Positions 1 through 10,204 of a DNA stretch of 64,000 nt are shown here, piece after piece. The notes below the pieces were generated by a model. It worked only from the letters and a program-made list of their open reading frames with translations, searched no databases and was not told where the DNA came from. The stretch lies in contig JAPYXD010000754.1 of the NCBI GenBank assembly GCA_030998225.1, positions 3,162,001 through 3,226,000 of the forward strand, in the 5' to 3' direction. The position numbers and the translations under genes are program-made. The stretch is from Diplolepis rosae. Lineage: Eukaryota > Arthropoda > Insecta > Hymenoptera > Diplolepididae. Position 1 is the stretch's first letter; every line of letters starts with the position of its first letter.

Positions 1-317
1 ATTAAGGGTAGGAACAGTTTTGAGTCAAATTCAATTGAGGTTAATCAAGATTGTAGAAGCCTTGCAGCGGCTTTGCTGCTATAAGATTGCTTGCGTCTTA
101 TACTATACGGCAGGGACATTTTAAAATTGCAGTAACCTTAAGTGCTATCGGGGAAATCATTTGGCTACCAGAGGAAATGAATTTCTAAAGCAGAGGCATT
201 AAAAATGTATAAAATAAAACGTTAGCATTGTAATTATTTTAGATTAGCACCAAAAAATATCTGTTTGATGCAATGGACCAATCAAACCATCTGGCTAATT
301 TATAATTTATATCCACC
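1..317. other. AT-rich DNA, nothing recognised
   Basis: No open frame, RNA gene or repeat arm can be supported here. The segment ends at the left arm of the first foldback element. Confidence 0.5.
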
Positions 318-824
318 CTGGCGAAAGTATCGGATTGAAATTCATTCCGAGTCAATCAGAATTATTCCGATTCATTCCGATATCTGTATCCGAGCCAATG
401 CGAATAATTGCGAACCAATCCGAAAAACTTTTTGTATCTCGTTTGATGAAAGACGGTCAAAAATCAATCCGCCTTAATCCGATTAATTCCGAGACATCAA
501 TCCGAATGAATCTGGTCCAATCCGAAACCAAGTTTTCAATACGAATCATTCCGACCTTGGATTCATTCGGATTGATTCTGATTGAAAATTCGGTTTGGAT
601 CAATCTGAGCTCGGATTGATTCGGATTGAAAACTTAGTTTTGGATTGGTCCGGATTCATTCGAATTAAGTCGGATTGATTTTTGACCGTTTTTCATCAAA
701 CGAGATACAAAAAGTTTTTCGGATTGATTCGGAATTATTCGCATTGGCTCGGATACAGATATCGGAATGAATCGGAATAGTTCTAATTGACTCGGAAAGA
801 ATTTCAATCCGATACTTTCGCCAG
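318..824. mobile_element. Foldback element built of CCGAATGAATC-like repeats
   Basis: The left end (CTGGCGAAAGTATCGGATTG from 318) is the reverse complement of the right end (closing CTTTCGCCAG at 824). Pairing continues inward for well over 200 bases per arm, with a few mismatches, through a shared GAGATACAAAAAGTTTTTCGG segment. The centre is a run of degenerate ATTCGGATTGAT units in both orientations. The open frames in both strands are by-products of this low-stop repeat. This is a non-autonomous foldback/MITE with no transposase. I could not define a target duplication, so the superfamily is left open. Confidence 0.75.
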
Positions 825-903
825 AACATGTAAGATGAACTTTTTCGTACAGAAAATATATTTTCGAAATTTTTAAAAATAAAACAGAAGATAATGAAGA
901 TTT

Positions 904-1282
904 ACTTACAGTTTGAACGTTCATTGAACGATAACAATATTTTTTCTTTAAAAAAAGAAATTAATTATCATGTCTATATTTAGAGCCTTTCGAATATACA
1001 ATCTATTATTCAATATACGCTACTTTTTTATTTAATTCGGAAGAAACGAATCACTTAGTTTGCAAAAATAGTATATTTTGTATCACGTTCGGAAAGGCGT
1101 ATACCAAAAGTTAGCCTTGTCGTTGTCGTTTTGCGTGCGGAAAGTTGATTTACCGTACGCTTAAAATTTTACCGCACTAGTGCGGGAAAATTAACTTTCC
1201 GCACGTAAAACGACACCGATAAGGCTAACTTTCGGTGTACAGCGGCCAAAAAAAATATTTTTCATCGTTCAAAACTGTAAGT
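904..1282. mobile_element. Foldback element (ACTTACAGTTTTGAACG ends) with a family-F core
   Basis: The ends ACTTACAGTTTGAACG (904) and CGTTCAAAACTGTAAGT (to 1282) are inverted copies, and AATATTTTT tracts inside each arm also pair. The core (about 1095-1240) is a family-F palindrome: TTAGCCTTGTCG and CGATAAGGCTAA arms flank a CCGCACTAGTGCGG centre. A related outer element without the F core lies at 8713-8928, so F may have inserted into, or been captured by, the outer element. Confidence 0.7.
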
Positions 1283-2191
1283 ATATATAATGAAGCACGT
1301 CTGTCTAATTCGTTTTAAGAAGAATTATTCAGAAAATCTTTCAATTAACTGTGATTGTCTATACATTTTTTCGTTCTTTTTTCTTTGTTAAATTCTCTAT
1401 CACATTTGCCAAGTTTTCTGGTTGGCCCATGGCCTTAATTCGAATGAATCGTTTAATTGTATAAACTGAAATGATTCAACCAAATCGTATTTGAAAAAAT
1501 TTATTTAATTTGTAGCAACTGCACAGAAAAAAAGTCTTAAATTTGTTACGTCTAACAGAAGATTTTGGCTTAAATTTAGCCACCTTGTGTATAAGCGCAT
1601 AAGTCTGTCCTTCTCTAATGGTCTAGTTTTTGTTACATCTTAAAGTTAGCCGACTTTTAGACTTGAATTAAAACTTTTTTTTTACAGTGTGGTCTCTGAT
1701 TATGCATTCATTTTAAATTAAAACCATGTATCACTTATTGATTTGTTACCGACGTGGCCTTAAAAATGTATCTGAATAAAAGAGGAGGGGGAACATTCGT
1801 TTAAAGCATCACTTGAAATTTTGTTGGAATAATCACAGTTCTTAAAATTTAGTCTGTGTAGCATAAAGTTAGCCCTAATTAAAAACTTAATTTAGAACGT
1901 GTGTTCATGTTGACGAGCTTATCTTATTGTTTTAGTTTTGGATAAATCTTATTTTATTCTCTTTTGGAAGTTGAAGCAATTAGTGAGTGATTTTTCTGCT
2001 GAATCGCAGATTCAATGAACAAGTAGTTCTCGTAACTCTGGACCAGGCTGACAATTTTAAACTAGGATTCCTTTTCAAAGTCTGTTCGATTTTCCCTACT
2101 TGGATTTTTCGTATGAACTAAAGAGTGAATAGAAATAGAATAGAGAAGGGTACCAACTAGAAAGAGGAATTGAACTTTACAGTTCTGCTAA
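1283..2191. other. AT-rich DNA with a weak inverted repeat at about 1518-1690
   Basis: CACAGAAAAAAAGTCTTAAA near 1520 is roughly inverted near 1670-1690 (AAAACTTTTTTTTTACAGTG), suggesting a decayed small TA-type MITE. Nothing else is recognised. Confidence 0.35.
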
Positions 2192-2353
2192 TGGTGGAAA
2201 GTGCAATCAGAACGATTTCAATATGTCTACTTTATTCACGTTCCAGAACCTCCGCCTTCTCTTTTTCCACCCCAGGTCCAATACGTCCCTACTGAGTTTT
2301 CTGCACGAGGAACAATGGTGGCATTTGGCCCTCTTCCAGAATTCCGACACTAG
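2192..2353 (+). other. Short coding-like frame, proline-rich, unidentified
   Basis: An open frame of 53 codons runs from just after a stop (2189-2191) to TAG at 2351-2353. Its translation includes VPEPPPSLFPPQVQYVPTEF and later MVAFGPLPEF. The proline-rich, low-bias composition differs from the Lys/Asn/Ile/Phe-rich chance frames around it, and local GC is higher. It has no convincing start codon and could be the end of an exon or a pseudogene scrap. A competing frame on the same strand (2223-2492) starts with ATG but is rich in Leu/Phe/His and looks less natural. I do not recognise a family. Confidence 0.2.
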
Positions 2354-2877
2354 ATCTCTCCTACAAGAAACTTTTTACCGACTCAAACAGCACTTAACTC
2401 GTGGAGTAATGCACAATAGAAATTCATGTGAGTCCTCCATCAACTTATCCCATCAACAAAACTTCATGACATTGCGTGATTCTATCTATTGAAGTTCAGT
2501 TAAAAAGTCCTGTTGTTACGAACAACTATAGCTCGTAAACAGTTACTGATTTTAGAGAAATTGTGTACTATTTCTTTTTATCCAATCGTGACAGTATATT
2601 ATATCTGGCAATTACGTTTGAATTGCTTTTAATATTTACAACGCTTTTCCTGCAATGCAAAATTAGGCTTTTTATTCAGTTTTAACCGAAGGGGTTTTCA
2701 CTCGCGAGTATTTTAAATAAGGGACGAATAACGTTATTAAATACGAGATTTATGATTTTACTTTCGTAATAGCGATAAATTTAGAATTATTATTATGAAA
2801 TTATCATTAGAATCATTTATTTTCATTCAATATCAATTATAAATACTTATCAATATTCAATATCAATTTTAAGAATT
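2354..2877. other. AT-rich DNA, nothing recognised
   Basis: The sequence becomes strongly AT-rich after 2500, with short ATATCAATT-type repeats near 2815-2870 just before the tRNA-like cluster. No gene is supported. Confidence 0.4.
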
Positions 2878-3106
2878 TAAAATCTTTCTGTGGAAAAAGA
2901 GACACTTCCGACTGTGCCGGGATTCGAGCCCGGATCTTTCGATTGCCGGTTGACTGCTCTAACCAATTGAGCTACACAGGCGCTAGACATCTTCTTCTCC
3001 ACAGAAAGACCTCTTTATATCGCCTAGCAATCGAAAGACCCGGGCTCGAATCCCGGCACAGTCGAAAGCTTCTCTTTTTTCACAGAAAGATTTCCAATTC
3101 TTTAAA
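2878..3106. repeat. tRNA-like foldback, copy 1
   Basis: The left arm holds a complete tRNA-like sequence on the minus strand. The right arm holds the 3' half of the same sequence on the plus strand (about 3030-3070). Both arms are bordered by the tag ATCTTTCTGTGGAAAAA or its inverse. The tag, the CTTTATATCGCCTAG segment and the tRNA-like core recur in copies 2 and 3, which defines a dispersed family. Confidence 0.7.
2910..2981 (-). pseudogene. tRNA-like sequence (tRNA-derived repeat)
   Basis: Read on the minus strand it starts GCCTGTGTAGCTC, has a GCTC/GAGC D stem, and has a T arm CCGGG-CTCGAAT-CCCGG. The acceptor pairs GCCTGTG with CACAGTC apart from one mismatch. The anticodon stem is poor (TCAA against TCGA), and position 33 would be C instead of the near-invariant U. 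I therefore call it a tRNA-derived repeat, not a working tRNA. If folded canonically the anticodon position reads GGC. It may keep internal Pol III A and B boxes. Confidence 0.6.
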
Positions 3107-3289
3107 GTTGTATTTAATTTAATTTAATTTGTAGGCAACGTATCGTATCTGATACGCGACTACTGATCCTGCGATAATGTAGGCAGTGGCAAAAATTTCG
3201 AACTAAACCTTCTGATTTGAAAATATTCAATACCAATATTAATATTTTAAAGAATTTGAAAATCTTTCTGTGGAAAAAATGACGCTTTC

Positions 3290-3360
3290 GACTGCGCTGG
3301 GATTCGAGCCCAGGTCTTTCGATTGCCGGTCGACTGCTCTGACCACTGAGCTACACAGGC
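3290..3360 (-). pseudogene. tRNA-like sequence (tRNA-derived repeat)
   Basis: The minus strand reads GCCTGTGTAGCTCAGTGG onward, with a GCTC/GAGC D stem, a TCGA/TCGA core in the anticodon stem around a CCGGCAA loop, and a CTGGG/CCCAG T stem with a CTCGAAT loop. It is near-identical to the plus-strand copy at 3742-3812. The loop lacks U33, and the acceptor has a mismatch at its second pair. Confidence 0.6.
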
Positions 3361-3741
3361 GTCCGACATCTCTTTCTCCACAGGAAGATCTCCTTATATC
3401 GCCTAGTGGCTCAGCCTTGCGGCTGTAAAATCATTTCAAATTAATTAGTTGAGTTTGAAATTTTTGTCACTGCCTACATTATCGGAGGATCACTAGTCGC
3501 GTGTCAGATAGGATACGTTGTCGACAGGTGTCCTCGTAGACAATTTCAAACTCTTATATCGCAAATAATGCAAATAAATTTAATATTTTAAAGAATTTGA
3601 AAATCTTTCTGTGGAAAAAATGACGCTTTCGACTGCGCTGGGATTCGAGCCCAGGTCTTAATTTGAAATGATTTTACAGCCGCAAGGCTGAGCCACTAGG
3701 CGATATAAGGAGATCTTTCTGTGGAGAAAGAGATGTCGGAC

Positions 3742-3812
3742 GCCTGTGTAGCTCAGTGGTCAGAGCAGTCGACCGGCAATCGAAAGACCTGGGCTCGAAT
3801 CCCAGCGCAGTC
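3742..3812 (+). pseudogene. tRNA-like sequence (tRNA-derived repeat)
   Basis: This is the plus-strand partner of 3290-3360: a 71-nt cloverleaf-like sequence with GCTC/GAGC D stem, CCGGCAA loop and CTGGG/CCCAG T stem. It ends CGCAGTC and is followed by a TTTTTT tract within 20 bases, which could terminate Pol III. The multi-copy inverted context and the missing U33 favour a SINE-type repeat over a host tRNA gene. Confidence 0.6.
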
Positions 3813-4339
3813 GAAAGCGTCATTTTTTCCACAGAAAGATTTTCAAATTCTTTAAAATATTAAATTTATTTGCATTATTTGCGATATAAGAGTTTGAAAT
3901 TGTCTACGAGGACACCTGTCGACAACGTATCCTATCTGACACGCGACTAGTGATCCTCCGATAATGTAGGCAGTGACAAAAATTTCAAACTCAACTAATT
4001 AATTTGAAACCAATATTAATTATAAATGTAAAGAATGTGAAATCTTTCTGTGAAAAAAAGACGATTTCAACTGCGCAGGGATTCGAGCCCAGGTCTTTCG
4101 ATTGCCCTGGGCTCGAATCCCAGCGCAGTCGAAAGCGTCTTTTTTTCCACAGAAAAATTTCAAATTCTTTAAATTTGAATTTAATTTGCATTTATTTGCG
4201 ATATAAGAGTTTGAAATTGTCTACGAGGACACCTGTCGGCAACGTATCCTATCTGATACGCGACTAGTGATTCTCCGATAATGTAGGCAGTGTCAGAAAT
4301 TTCAAACTCAACTAATTAACTTAAAATTAATTATAAATT

Positions 4340-5050
4340 AAGTTGGCCAATGTTACTGGACCAATATCAGCGTTCAAATCGGCCCAGTGTTGTCCCAGTA
4401 CTGGCATGGTACATTGGAAATCAAAATTTCCCATGCTTGCGCCGAAGCTTGGCCCAGCAATGGTACTTTACTGGGCTGAAAGTCGGCATTACTCCAGCAA
4501 ACTGTGTTGTATGTCAAAAAGCCAGTGTCCGGCACAGCAATGGCACTTGACTGGACTGAAAGTCGGCATTACTCCGGCACACCGTGTTGTAAGTCGAAAA
4601 GCCAGTGTTCGGCCCACTAACGGCCCATCACAGGTCCGAAAGTCGTCATTACTCCGGCAAACCATGCTGGAACTCACAAACTCAGAGTCTGGCCTAGTAA
4701 TGGCACTTGACTGGACTGAAAGTCGGCATTACTCCGGCACACCGTGTTGTAAGTCGAAAAGCCAGTGTTCGGCCCACTAACGGCCCATCACAGGTCCGAA
4801 AGTCGGCATTACTCCGGCAAACCATGCTGGAAGTCAAAAACTCAGAGTTTGGCCCAGGAACGGCCCATCAAGAGTCTAAAAGTCGCCATTACTCCGAAAA
4901 CCTATACTTGAAGTCAAAAACTCAGAGTCTGGCCCAGTAATGGCACTTTACTGGGTTGAAAGTCGGCATTACTTTGGCAACCCATGTTATTAATTTATTA
5001 TACTGGGCCAAAAGTCATCATTACTTCAACAAACCATCTTTTACGTAGAA
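4340..5050. repeat. 80-bp tandem array rich in GGCCCA and AGTCGGCATTACTCC
   Basis: The 80-bp period can be read directly: GGC(A/C)C starts recur at 4542, 4622 and 4702, each followed by GAAAGTCG(G/T)CATTACTCC. About eight degenerate units are present. Units alternate in type: the 4542 and 4702 units (CACTTGACTGGACTG) are nearly identical, as are the 4622 and 4782 units (CCATCACAGGTCC). This implies duplication of a 160-bp dimer. The long open frame across the array (4343-4780) is an artefact of a repeat without stops. GGCC-rich relatives occur at 5600-5800, 40.5, 45.3 and 62.0 kb. Confidence 0.75.
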
Positions 5051-5180
5051 GAGCCAGAGTTAACAATTTTTGTATCAAAGTTCGATAAAGAACAGTTAAC
5101 TAAATCTAGTCTTCAAATTCGAGTTCACACACAGTTCACAAAGTTTACTTTACCCAAAAAGCATTTGTTAAAAGACAAAT

Positions 5181-5342
5181 ATGTCTAAATATTATCAATC
5201 ATGCAAATCCCGAGAGCTAAATAAAAGAAATAGGATTGATCGGAGTGACAAAAGTGAAGATCCACCAGATAAAATATTTAATATTTCATCCACTGGATCC
5301 ACATCTGACGATATTTTTAACGATGATGCTGTCTCCTATGAG
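5181..5342 (+). CDS. Possible first coding exon with a splice donor, unidentified
   Basis: ATG at 5181 sits in an acceptable eukaryotic start context (ACAAATATG) and opens 54 codons. The predicted protein starts MSKYYQSCKSRELNKR and continues basic and then acidic/serine-rich (SSTGSTSDDIFNDD). The frame runs into GAGTGAGTAAAA at 5340-5351, where GTGAGT is a near-consensus 5' splice site. The next in-frame codon is a stop, so splicing would be required. It lies between the 80-bp array and a second GGCC-rich block. One reading is that this is the start of a transposon gene whose body has been deleted. The family is unrecognised, no downstream exon was found, and a chance frame remains possible. 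Confidence 0.3.
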
Positions 5343-5556
5343 TGAGTAAAAACTTTTCCTTTTCTTTTACAGTAATCATAAAAATAACCTAAGTCTGCCA
5401 TCTGTCAAATCTGGTTTATAAATGTTTTCCTTTTTTAATTTTTATTAAGAATCTTTTATAATTCATGCTAGTTTGATGGTAAACAAAGCGTTGATTATAG
5501 AGACTTTCTTAATCATTTGAAAAATATAAATCTAACCTAAGATTCATTTCTCGTAA

Positions 5557-5800
5557 ATGACATCTCAAAATATTTTAAAGACAACCAACTTTCCACCCAT
5601 TTTCGGGCCATTATTTTTATGTAGCTTTGGGACAATATTGGCAGCCAGTGACGGTCGAGTAAAGGCAGCCAAGTATAGGCCGCCAAGTGTAGCCCTTATA
5701 TATCATTTTAGTAATGGGCCATTAACATATGCCGATTTCGGACCAATACTGGCAGCCAACGAAGGGCAAGTGAAGGCGGCCAAGTGCAGCCCTTAAATAT
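5557..5800. repeat. GGCC/TGGCAGCCA-rich repeat block
   Basis: Two related units of about 115 bp start GGGCCATTA and contain ATTGGCAGCCA and GGCAGCCAAGT or GGCGGCCAAGTG, near 5605-5690 and 5725-5795. With the 80-bp array they bracket the exon-like ORF at 5181. The bracketing suggests subterminal repeats of one larger, internally deleted transposon spanning about 4330-5800. Sequence of the tRNA-like family flanks both sides, so the element appears to have inserted into it. Confidence 0.5.
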
Positions 5801-5935
5801 CATTTCGATAAGATACGTTGTCGACAGGTGTCCTCGTAGACAATTTCAATCGAAAGACCTGGGCTCGAATCCCAGCGCAGTCGAAAGCGTCTTTTTTTCC
5901 ACCGAAAGATTTCAAATTCTTTGAAATTATTAATA
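5801..5935 (+). repeat. Fragment of the tRNA-like repeat family
   Basis: GATACGTTGTCGACAGG is followed by the tRNA-like 3' half (CGAAAGACCTGGGCTCGAAT to CGCAGTC) and the TTTTTTTCCAC tag. The two parts are joined differently from the copies at 3-4 kb, which indicates rearrangement. Confidence 0.6.
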
Positions 5936-6300
5936 ATTGTTATTAAATATTTATTATGATTATTGATAATTGATATTTATAAATATTAATTATAATCGCC
6001 CTAGTAATTCTAGTTTTAATGGAAATTTTATACAATTAATGGAAATTTTTAAAAAATGCTAAAAATTTTATAAGGTTGATATAATAATATTATAACTTTT
6101 ATGAAATTCGTGATGTTTATAAAGTGGTTTTATAAAAAAAATGCTCTTTATAAATCCCGAATTTTTATAAAAATTATAAAATTGTTCTATTTTATAAGAA
6201 TTTATTAAAAGTTTTATAACATCGATTTTATAAAAAAACGAAATTTTATAAAAATAAATTGTTTCTTCACATTTATACATACTTTCCTAGAGAAATAAAA
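5936..6300. repeat. Degenerate TTTTATAAA repeat tract
   Basis: TTTTATAA or its complement recurs more than ten times, often in pairs that could form small hairpins. There is no coding signal; the minus-strand frame at 6068-6280 is a product of the repeat. Confidence 0.5.
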
Positions 6301-6563
6301 AGTGGAAGTTTTATTGGAAATTACAGTTACTGTAAACAATTTTAGAAAGATATTCTGTAAAGTCAAAAAATTGTCGTACTAAAATCATTACAGAAATTTG
6401 ACCACGTGATTCGATTGTTCGATGACCTTAACTGTAAGTGAAAAGTCTGTTGCACGTAACAGAAATGCAATAAAAAAATCTCCGTGAAATGGCAGAAAAT
6501 ATACTTTTATATTATATATTCATATTTCATGGAAAAAAATAGTTTAGTAACGTTTATAGAGAT

Positions 6564-6722
6564 GAGGATACAGGCATTTACGGAACAGAATTCTGGAAAA
6601 TTTACAGAACTTTTCAGAATAAAATGCGTAACATTCAGGAAAAATGATTAAAAGTTTTGCATTTTATTCTGAAAAGTTATTTAAAATTTTTAGAACTCGG
6701 TTCCGTAAATGTCTGTATCCCC
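6564..6722. mobile_element. Small foldback element (GGATACAGGCATTTACGG ends)
   Basis: GGATACAGGCATTTACGGAA near 6566 pairs with TTCCGTAAATGTCTGTATCC ending at 6720. Pairing continues inward (CTTTTCAGAATAAAATGC with GCATTTTATTCTGAAAAG), giving a hairpin of about 70-bp arms. It could give a long double-stranded transcript. Family unknown. Confidence 0.65.
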
Positions 6723-7330
6723 AACTCTTGAACAGTTCCATACATTTTATTCAACTATTTTTTTCCGTGTTCATTAATTCCTGCACACTTTTTAAGGTCA
6801 TCAGCAATCTGACATTTTGCGCACATTTTTTGGTGCGCAAAGAAGAAACTTCCTGTTGAGTGTTGCAAAAAAAAAAAATCCATTCATTTCAGCGTCCTGA
6901 ACTTCACTTGTAGAATTTATCGAACTGACAAAATAATAGTATCGACTTTTAGCGTGGAAAGTAATAAACTCACGAGAAGCTGTAGAAAGGTATGTAAACG
7001 TAGAAGCAAACCCTGGAAAAAAATAAATAAACTGATGATACAGGAGTCCGTAACAAGAAGCAGACTTCTTGCTGCTTCATCGAGTCTCAGTTCAGCAGAG
7101 TGTAGTAAAACTGCGAAGCCTGCAGATCGTATACCAGCAATTGCTATATATATATATCTTTAAAGCAAGCTTCTTCTTTCCGAAGTCGGAATACGCTAGA
7201 ATGAATTTCGTCGGTCTGTCACGTGTTCCGTTTTCATAGGACGCATCATTTCCGTTTCCATTCCAAATTTATATTCCCTCAGATGATTAAGATGTCGATA
7301 CATTCTGCCTTGAAAAAGTCAGAACATGAT
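6723..7330. other. Mixed-composition DNA, no gene supported
   Basis: AT-rich, with a short (TA)n run near 7145-7157. The frame at 6954-7163 has no splice or start support. Confidence 0.35.
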
Positions 7331-8270
7331 AATGGAGGATATAAAAATAGAAAAATATCTGCCCGGTCGGCGGGCAAATTCTCTTCGCGCGCAGCTCACT
7401 TCGTTCGCAAGTTTGAGCGCACCTAGGGCGAGCGATTTGATTATTGCGCTTCGCGTTCGGTGTTTTATGTCCTTTACGTACAATATACATCCGTTCGAAA
7501 AATATCCTAATGAGAATTTGTAGAACCCATTTAAGGAAATAATTTTCCATCTGAACGTTTTTGTCGCATATTTTGTTTAGAAAATAGAATTTTTTTGAAA
7601 TTAGAACGGAAAATATAGATTTTGTCAGAAACTGTATTGAACAAAATTTGTAGACATCATTGAAGCAAACAATTTTGCATTTATAGGTTTTTTCCGTATT
7701 TTATATATTTTAGTTAAAAAATCGAATTTTTGATTTTCAGAAGTTTTTCCTTTAAAATAAAAATAAAAAATTGTGTGTATGCAAATCTTTGAAACTTTTT
7801 TTAGTAAACAATTTTGTATCATAACGTTTTTTTCGTATCTCGTATAATTTAACTGTAAAATTGAATTTTGACATTGATTTTTTTCAAATATCAACTTACT
7901 GTAACTTTTATAATTTTTTTTAAATAGAAAAATGTTTATTAGAATATTTATTAGATTTATAAACACTATTAGAAATCAATATTGCACATTTTTTTTTTCA
8001 AAAAAAAAAAGTGCTCTGATTTTCGCAATTTTGGTCGGATGTGGCTAGTTAACGAACTCGTCCTTACTGTTTGGAGTTCGATAAATCTAATCAATCCAAT
8101 TCAATAATTTTATCGAGATATCGTATCGTCAGACGCCTTGCAGACAGATAATTTCATGAAAAACGTTTTTTCTGACTCAGGGGGTTTCAAAACGTAAAGA
8201 TTTGATAAAAATTCCAAAAGTCATGTTTCTCTTAAAATCAATACCTTCTCATTGATGATATATACTCAGT
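7331..8270 (-). repeat. Family-D repeat copy, minus orientation
   Basis: Read on the minus strand it includes the GCGAAGCG-rich hairpin block (7370-7470), CGTTTTTTTCGTATCTCG-type internal motifs, and a CTGACTCAGGGGGTTTCAAAACG segment near 8172. The order matches the D copies at 30.0-31.7, 34.1-34.9 and 51.6-53.05 kb. The copy is degenerate, with no intact coding frame. Confidence 0.6.
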
Positions 8271-8712
8271 TTAGATAATACAAATGAATATATTCATTTA
8301 CGGCGAGGACCAAATAATATTAAATATATTTTTGCTAGATGTATAAATCAGTTTAAAAAGATATTTCTGTTTCCCAACATTGTGGGCCAAAAAAACTATA
8401 ACGTACTTCGCTTAGATTCTCAAATACATATAAGTTCCTTTAAAAGGTCAAGATTTTTATATTTCTCCAAGTTGTGAACCAAAAAATGTTTTTATAAATC
8501 TATATTTCACATAGACTTATAAAATTCGTAGATTGAATTAAGAGAAACGTGTAGAAGTTAAATCTCTATTTTAAGATAATATGATAAAAGAATATTCTAA
8601 ATGGAAAAACCTTTCTACATGTAAAAATTAATGTTTAATCTTTCCCCTTTTTTTCCCCTTTTTCGTGAAAAAATCACCCTTTTTTGAGCTCATTTTACGC
8701 TGTGCACCCTGC
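8271..8712. other. AT-rich DNA, nothing recognised
   Basis: No gene or clear repeat arm; a CCCCTTTTTTTCCCC tract lies near 8645-8660. Confidence 0.35.
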
Positions 8713-8928
8713 ATGTAATTACAGTTCTGAACGTTCATTTAATGATGGAAAATAATTTTTTTTTGAAAACTAAATGATTAATTTTTGATCCAGAAAATTA
8801 AAAAATAGTTTATTGTTTATAAACAATTGCATATTTAAAGGGCCTTCAATATAAACATATGAATTAATTTTCTTCTGTTTAAAAAATTTTTATTATCGTT
8901 CAATGAGCTTTCAAAACTGTAATTACAT
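8713..8928. mobile_element. Foldback element with ATGTAATTACAGTT ends
   Basis: ATGTAATTACAGTTCTGAACG at 8713 is inverted as AAAACTGTAATTACAT ending at 8928. TTAAACGAT-like and AAAAAATTTTT segments pair further in. Subterminal GAACGTTCAT links it to the element at 904-1282, but the family-F core is missing here. Confidence 0.65.
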
Positions 8929-10204
8929 ATTGCTGAGGAGGATGTAATAAACTGAAACTTACTTCCTTCAAATTAAATAAAATGCAAAATCATGAATAAC
9001 TTTTCGAAAAGCCTTAAGAGGGTTGGAATAATTGAAACTGGTCGAAAATTTAATTTCAAGAAATTCGAAACACAGAAGTTTATTTGTTTTGTAAAGTATA
9101 ATTTTTGACGCTATTTTATTTTGATTGGATGAGTTGAAGAAGTTATTTCTACCAGATGGAGAAATGGATTTTGCGGATTTGAAGAGGTTGCGTTCTTTTA
9201 GCGCTTTCTGAGGATATGGGAACGTTCATGCTCTGTTAAGCTGGCTGAGATTGCTTCCTGCTTCTTGGGTGATATATATTTTTAAAAAAGAACACAAGTT
9301 CGACTTTGTTTTCTTCTTATAAAGAAAACGAGAGACACGAAAATGCAAGAACCATTCCTGATTTTGAATCTATCTCCATAATCGAATCGGTCGAATTCCT
9401 CTAACCCAGCGAGATATCTGTTTTGAATTTTCCAAAAGATTACTGCTGTGTAGATTCGATGTAAATATATCTTTTTCTTTTTCAAAATTTCCGACCATCT
9501 TAACCCTAAATTAATGCCCATTCTACATTTATAGAATTATGAATTTTATAAATTTTTTTTAGTGTGAAAAACTTTATAGCAAATAACTCGAGCCTTTAAA
9601 AATTTGAACCAGATAATAATAATTATGATGATTAATGGTGAGTAAGTGAAATTTAAAAATTGTTACAAAGAAAAATTTAAAAGACAGTCCTTAATTTTTC
9701 CATTTAGAATATTCTTTTATCAATTTTTTTAGTGTGAAAAACTTTATAGCAAATAAATCGAGTCTTTTAAAATCTGAACCCGATAAAAATTATAGAATTT
9801 TTTTATTTTTGGAATCGATAAAAAAATTTTAGGTGTTTCGGCTAAAATGATTTATAATAGAATAAAATTATAATTTTCATCCAATTAAAAAATGGGGAAA
9901 TATTTGCTTTTACAAATTTTTTCCGAATGTCTGTCTAGTTCATCCTTACTCTTACTAAATTTCTCTATGAAAATTTTAATAAAATTTTCAAAATTTGAGT
10001 TGTAGTTAAAGAACAAAAAATGGTAAAATAAATAATGACATTTCTGTTAGCTGGACATAATTTATTAATTTATTCACTTTTAAAATATCTGAATATTGTT
10101 TTCCATTAAAAGATATTTATAATAAATTTGTATTTATTGTATATCTATGTAAATTCCACTCTAATTTTATTCACTGAAAACGTCATTGAAGTTTAAAAAA
10201 CTTA
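8929..10204. other. AT-rich DNA around the direct repeat
   Basis: Apart from the duplicated segment at 9551-9800, no gene, RNA or transposon end can be supported. The minus-strand frame at 9282-9521 has no splice context. Confidence 0.35.
9551..9800. repeat. Direct repeat pair, about 171 bp apart
   Basis: AGTGTGAAAAACTTTATAGC followed by AAATAA(C/A)TCGAG starts near 9561 and again near 9731, with TTTTTTT before and GAACC(A/C)GATAA after each. The copies are about 90 percent alike by eye over 75 bases, and the intervening sequence differs. This could be a two-unit satellite or a local duplication. Confidence 0.55.

Larger units (their letters stand above)
3131..4310. repeat. Compound inverted cluster of tRNA-like repeats, copies 2 and 3
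   Basis: A unit of tRNA-like core, CTTATATCGCCTAGTGGCTC, and a tail (CACTGCCTACATTATCGG... GACACCTGTCGACAACG) occurs forward in about 3250-3658 and inverted in about 3659-4013. Bases 3433-3657 are close to the reverse complement of 3784-4013, and 3310-3440 pairs with 3659-3783. The junction near 3658 is abrupt (GCCCAGGTCTT followed by AATTTGAAATG). A shorter hairpin of the tRNA-like half lies at about 4068-4130, and the tail appears again at 4210-4310. Related pieces recur at 5810-5930 and 39360-39430. The arrangement suggests repeated inverted duplication or template switching in a SINE-like element. Confidence 0.7.

Noticed and set aside
2910..3812. Functional tRNA genes
   Set aside because: C instead of U at position 33, mismatched acceptor pair, weak anticodon stem in one copy, and multi-copy inverted context all favour tRNA-derived repeats.
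4343..4780. 145-codon plus-strand open frame
   Set aside because: It reads through the 80-bp tandem array, and its translation repeats in step with the array.
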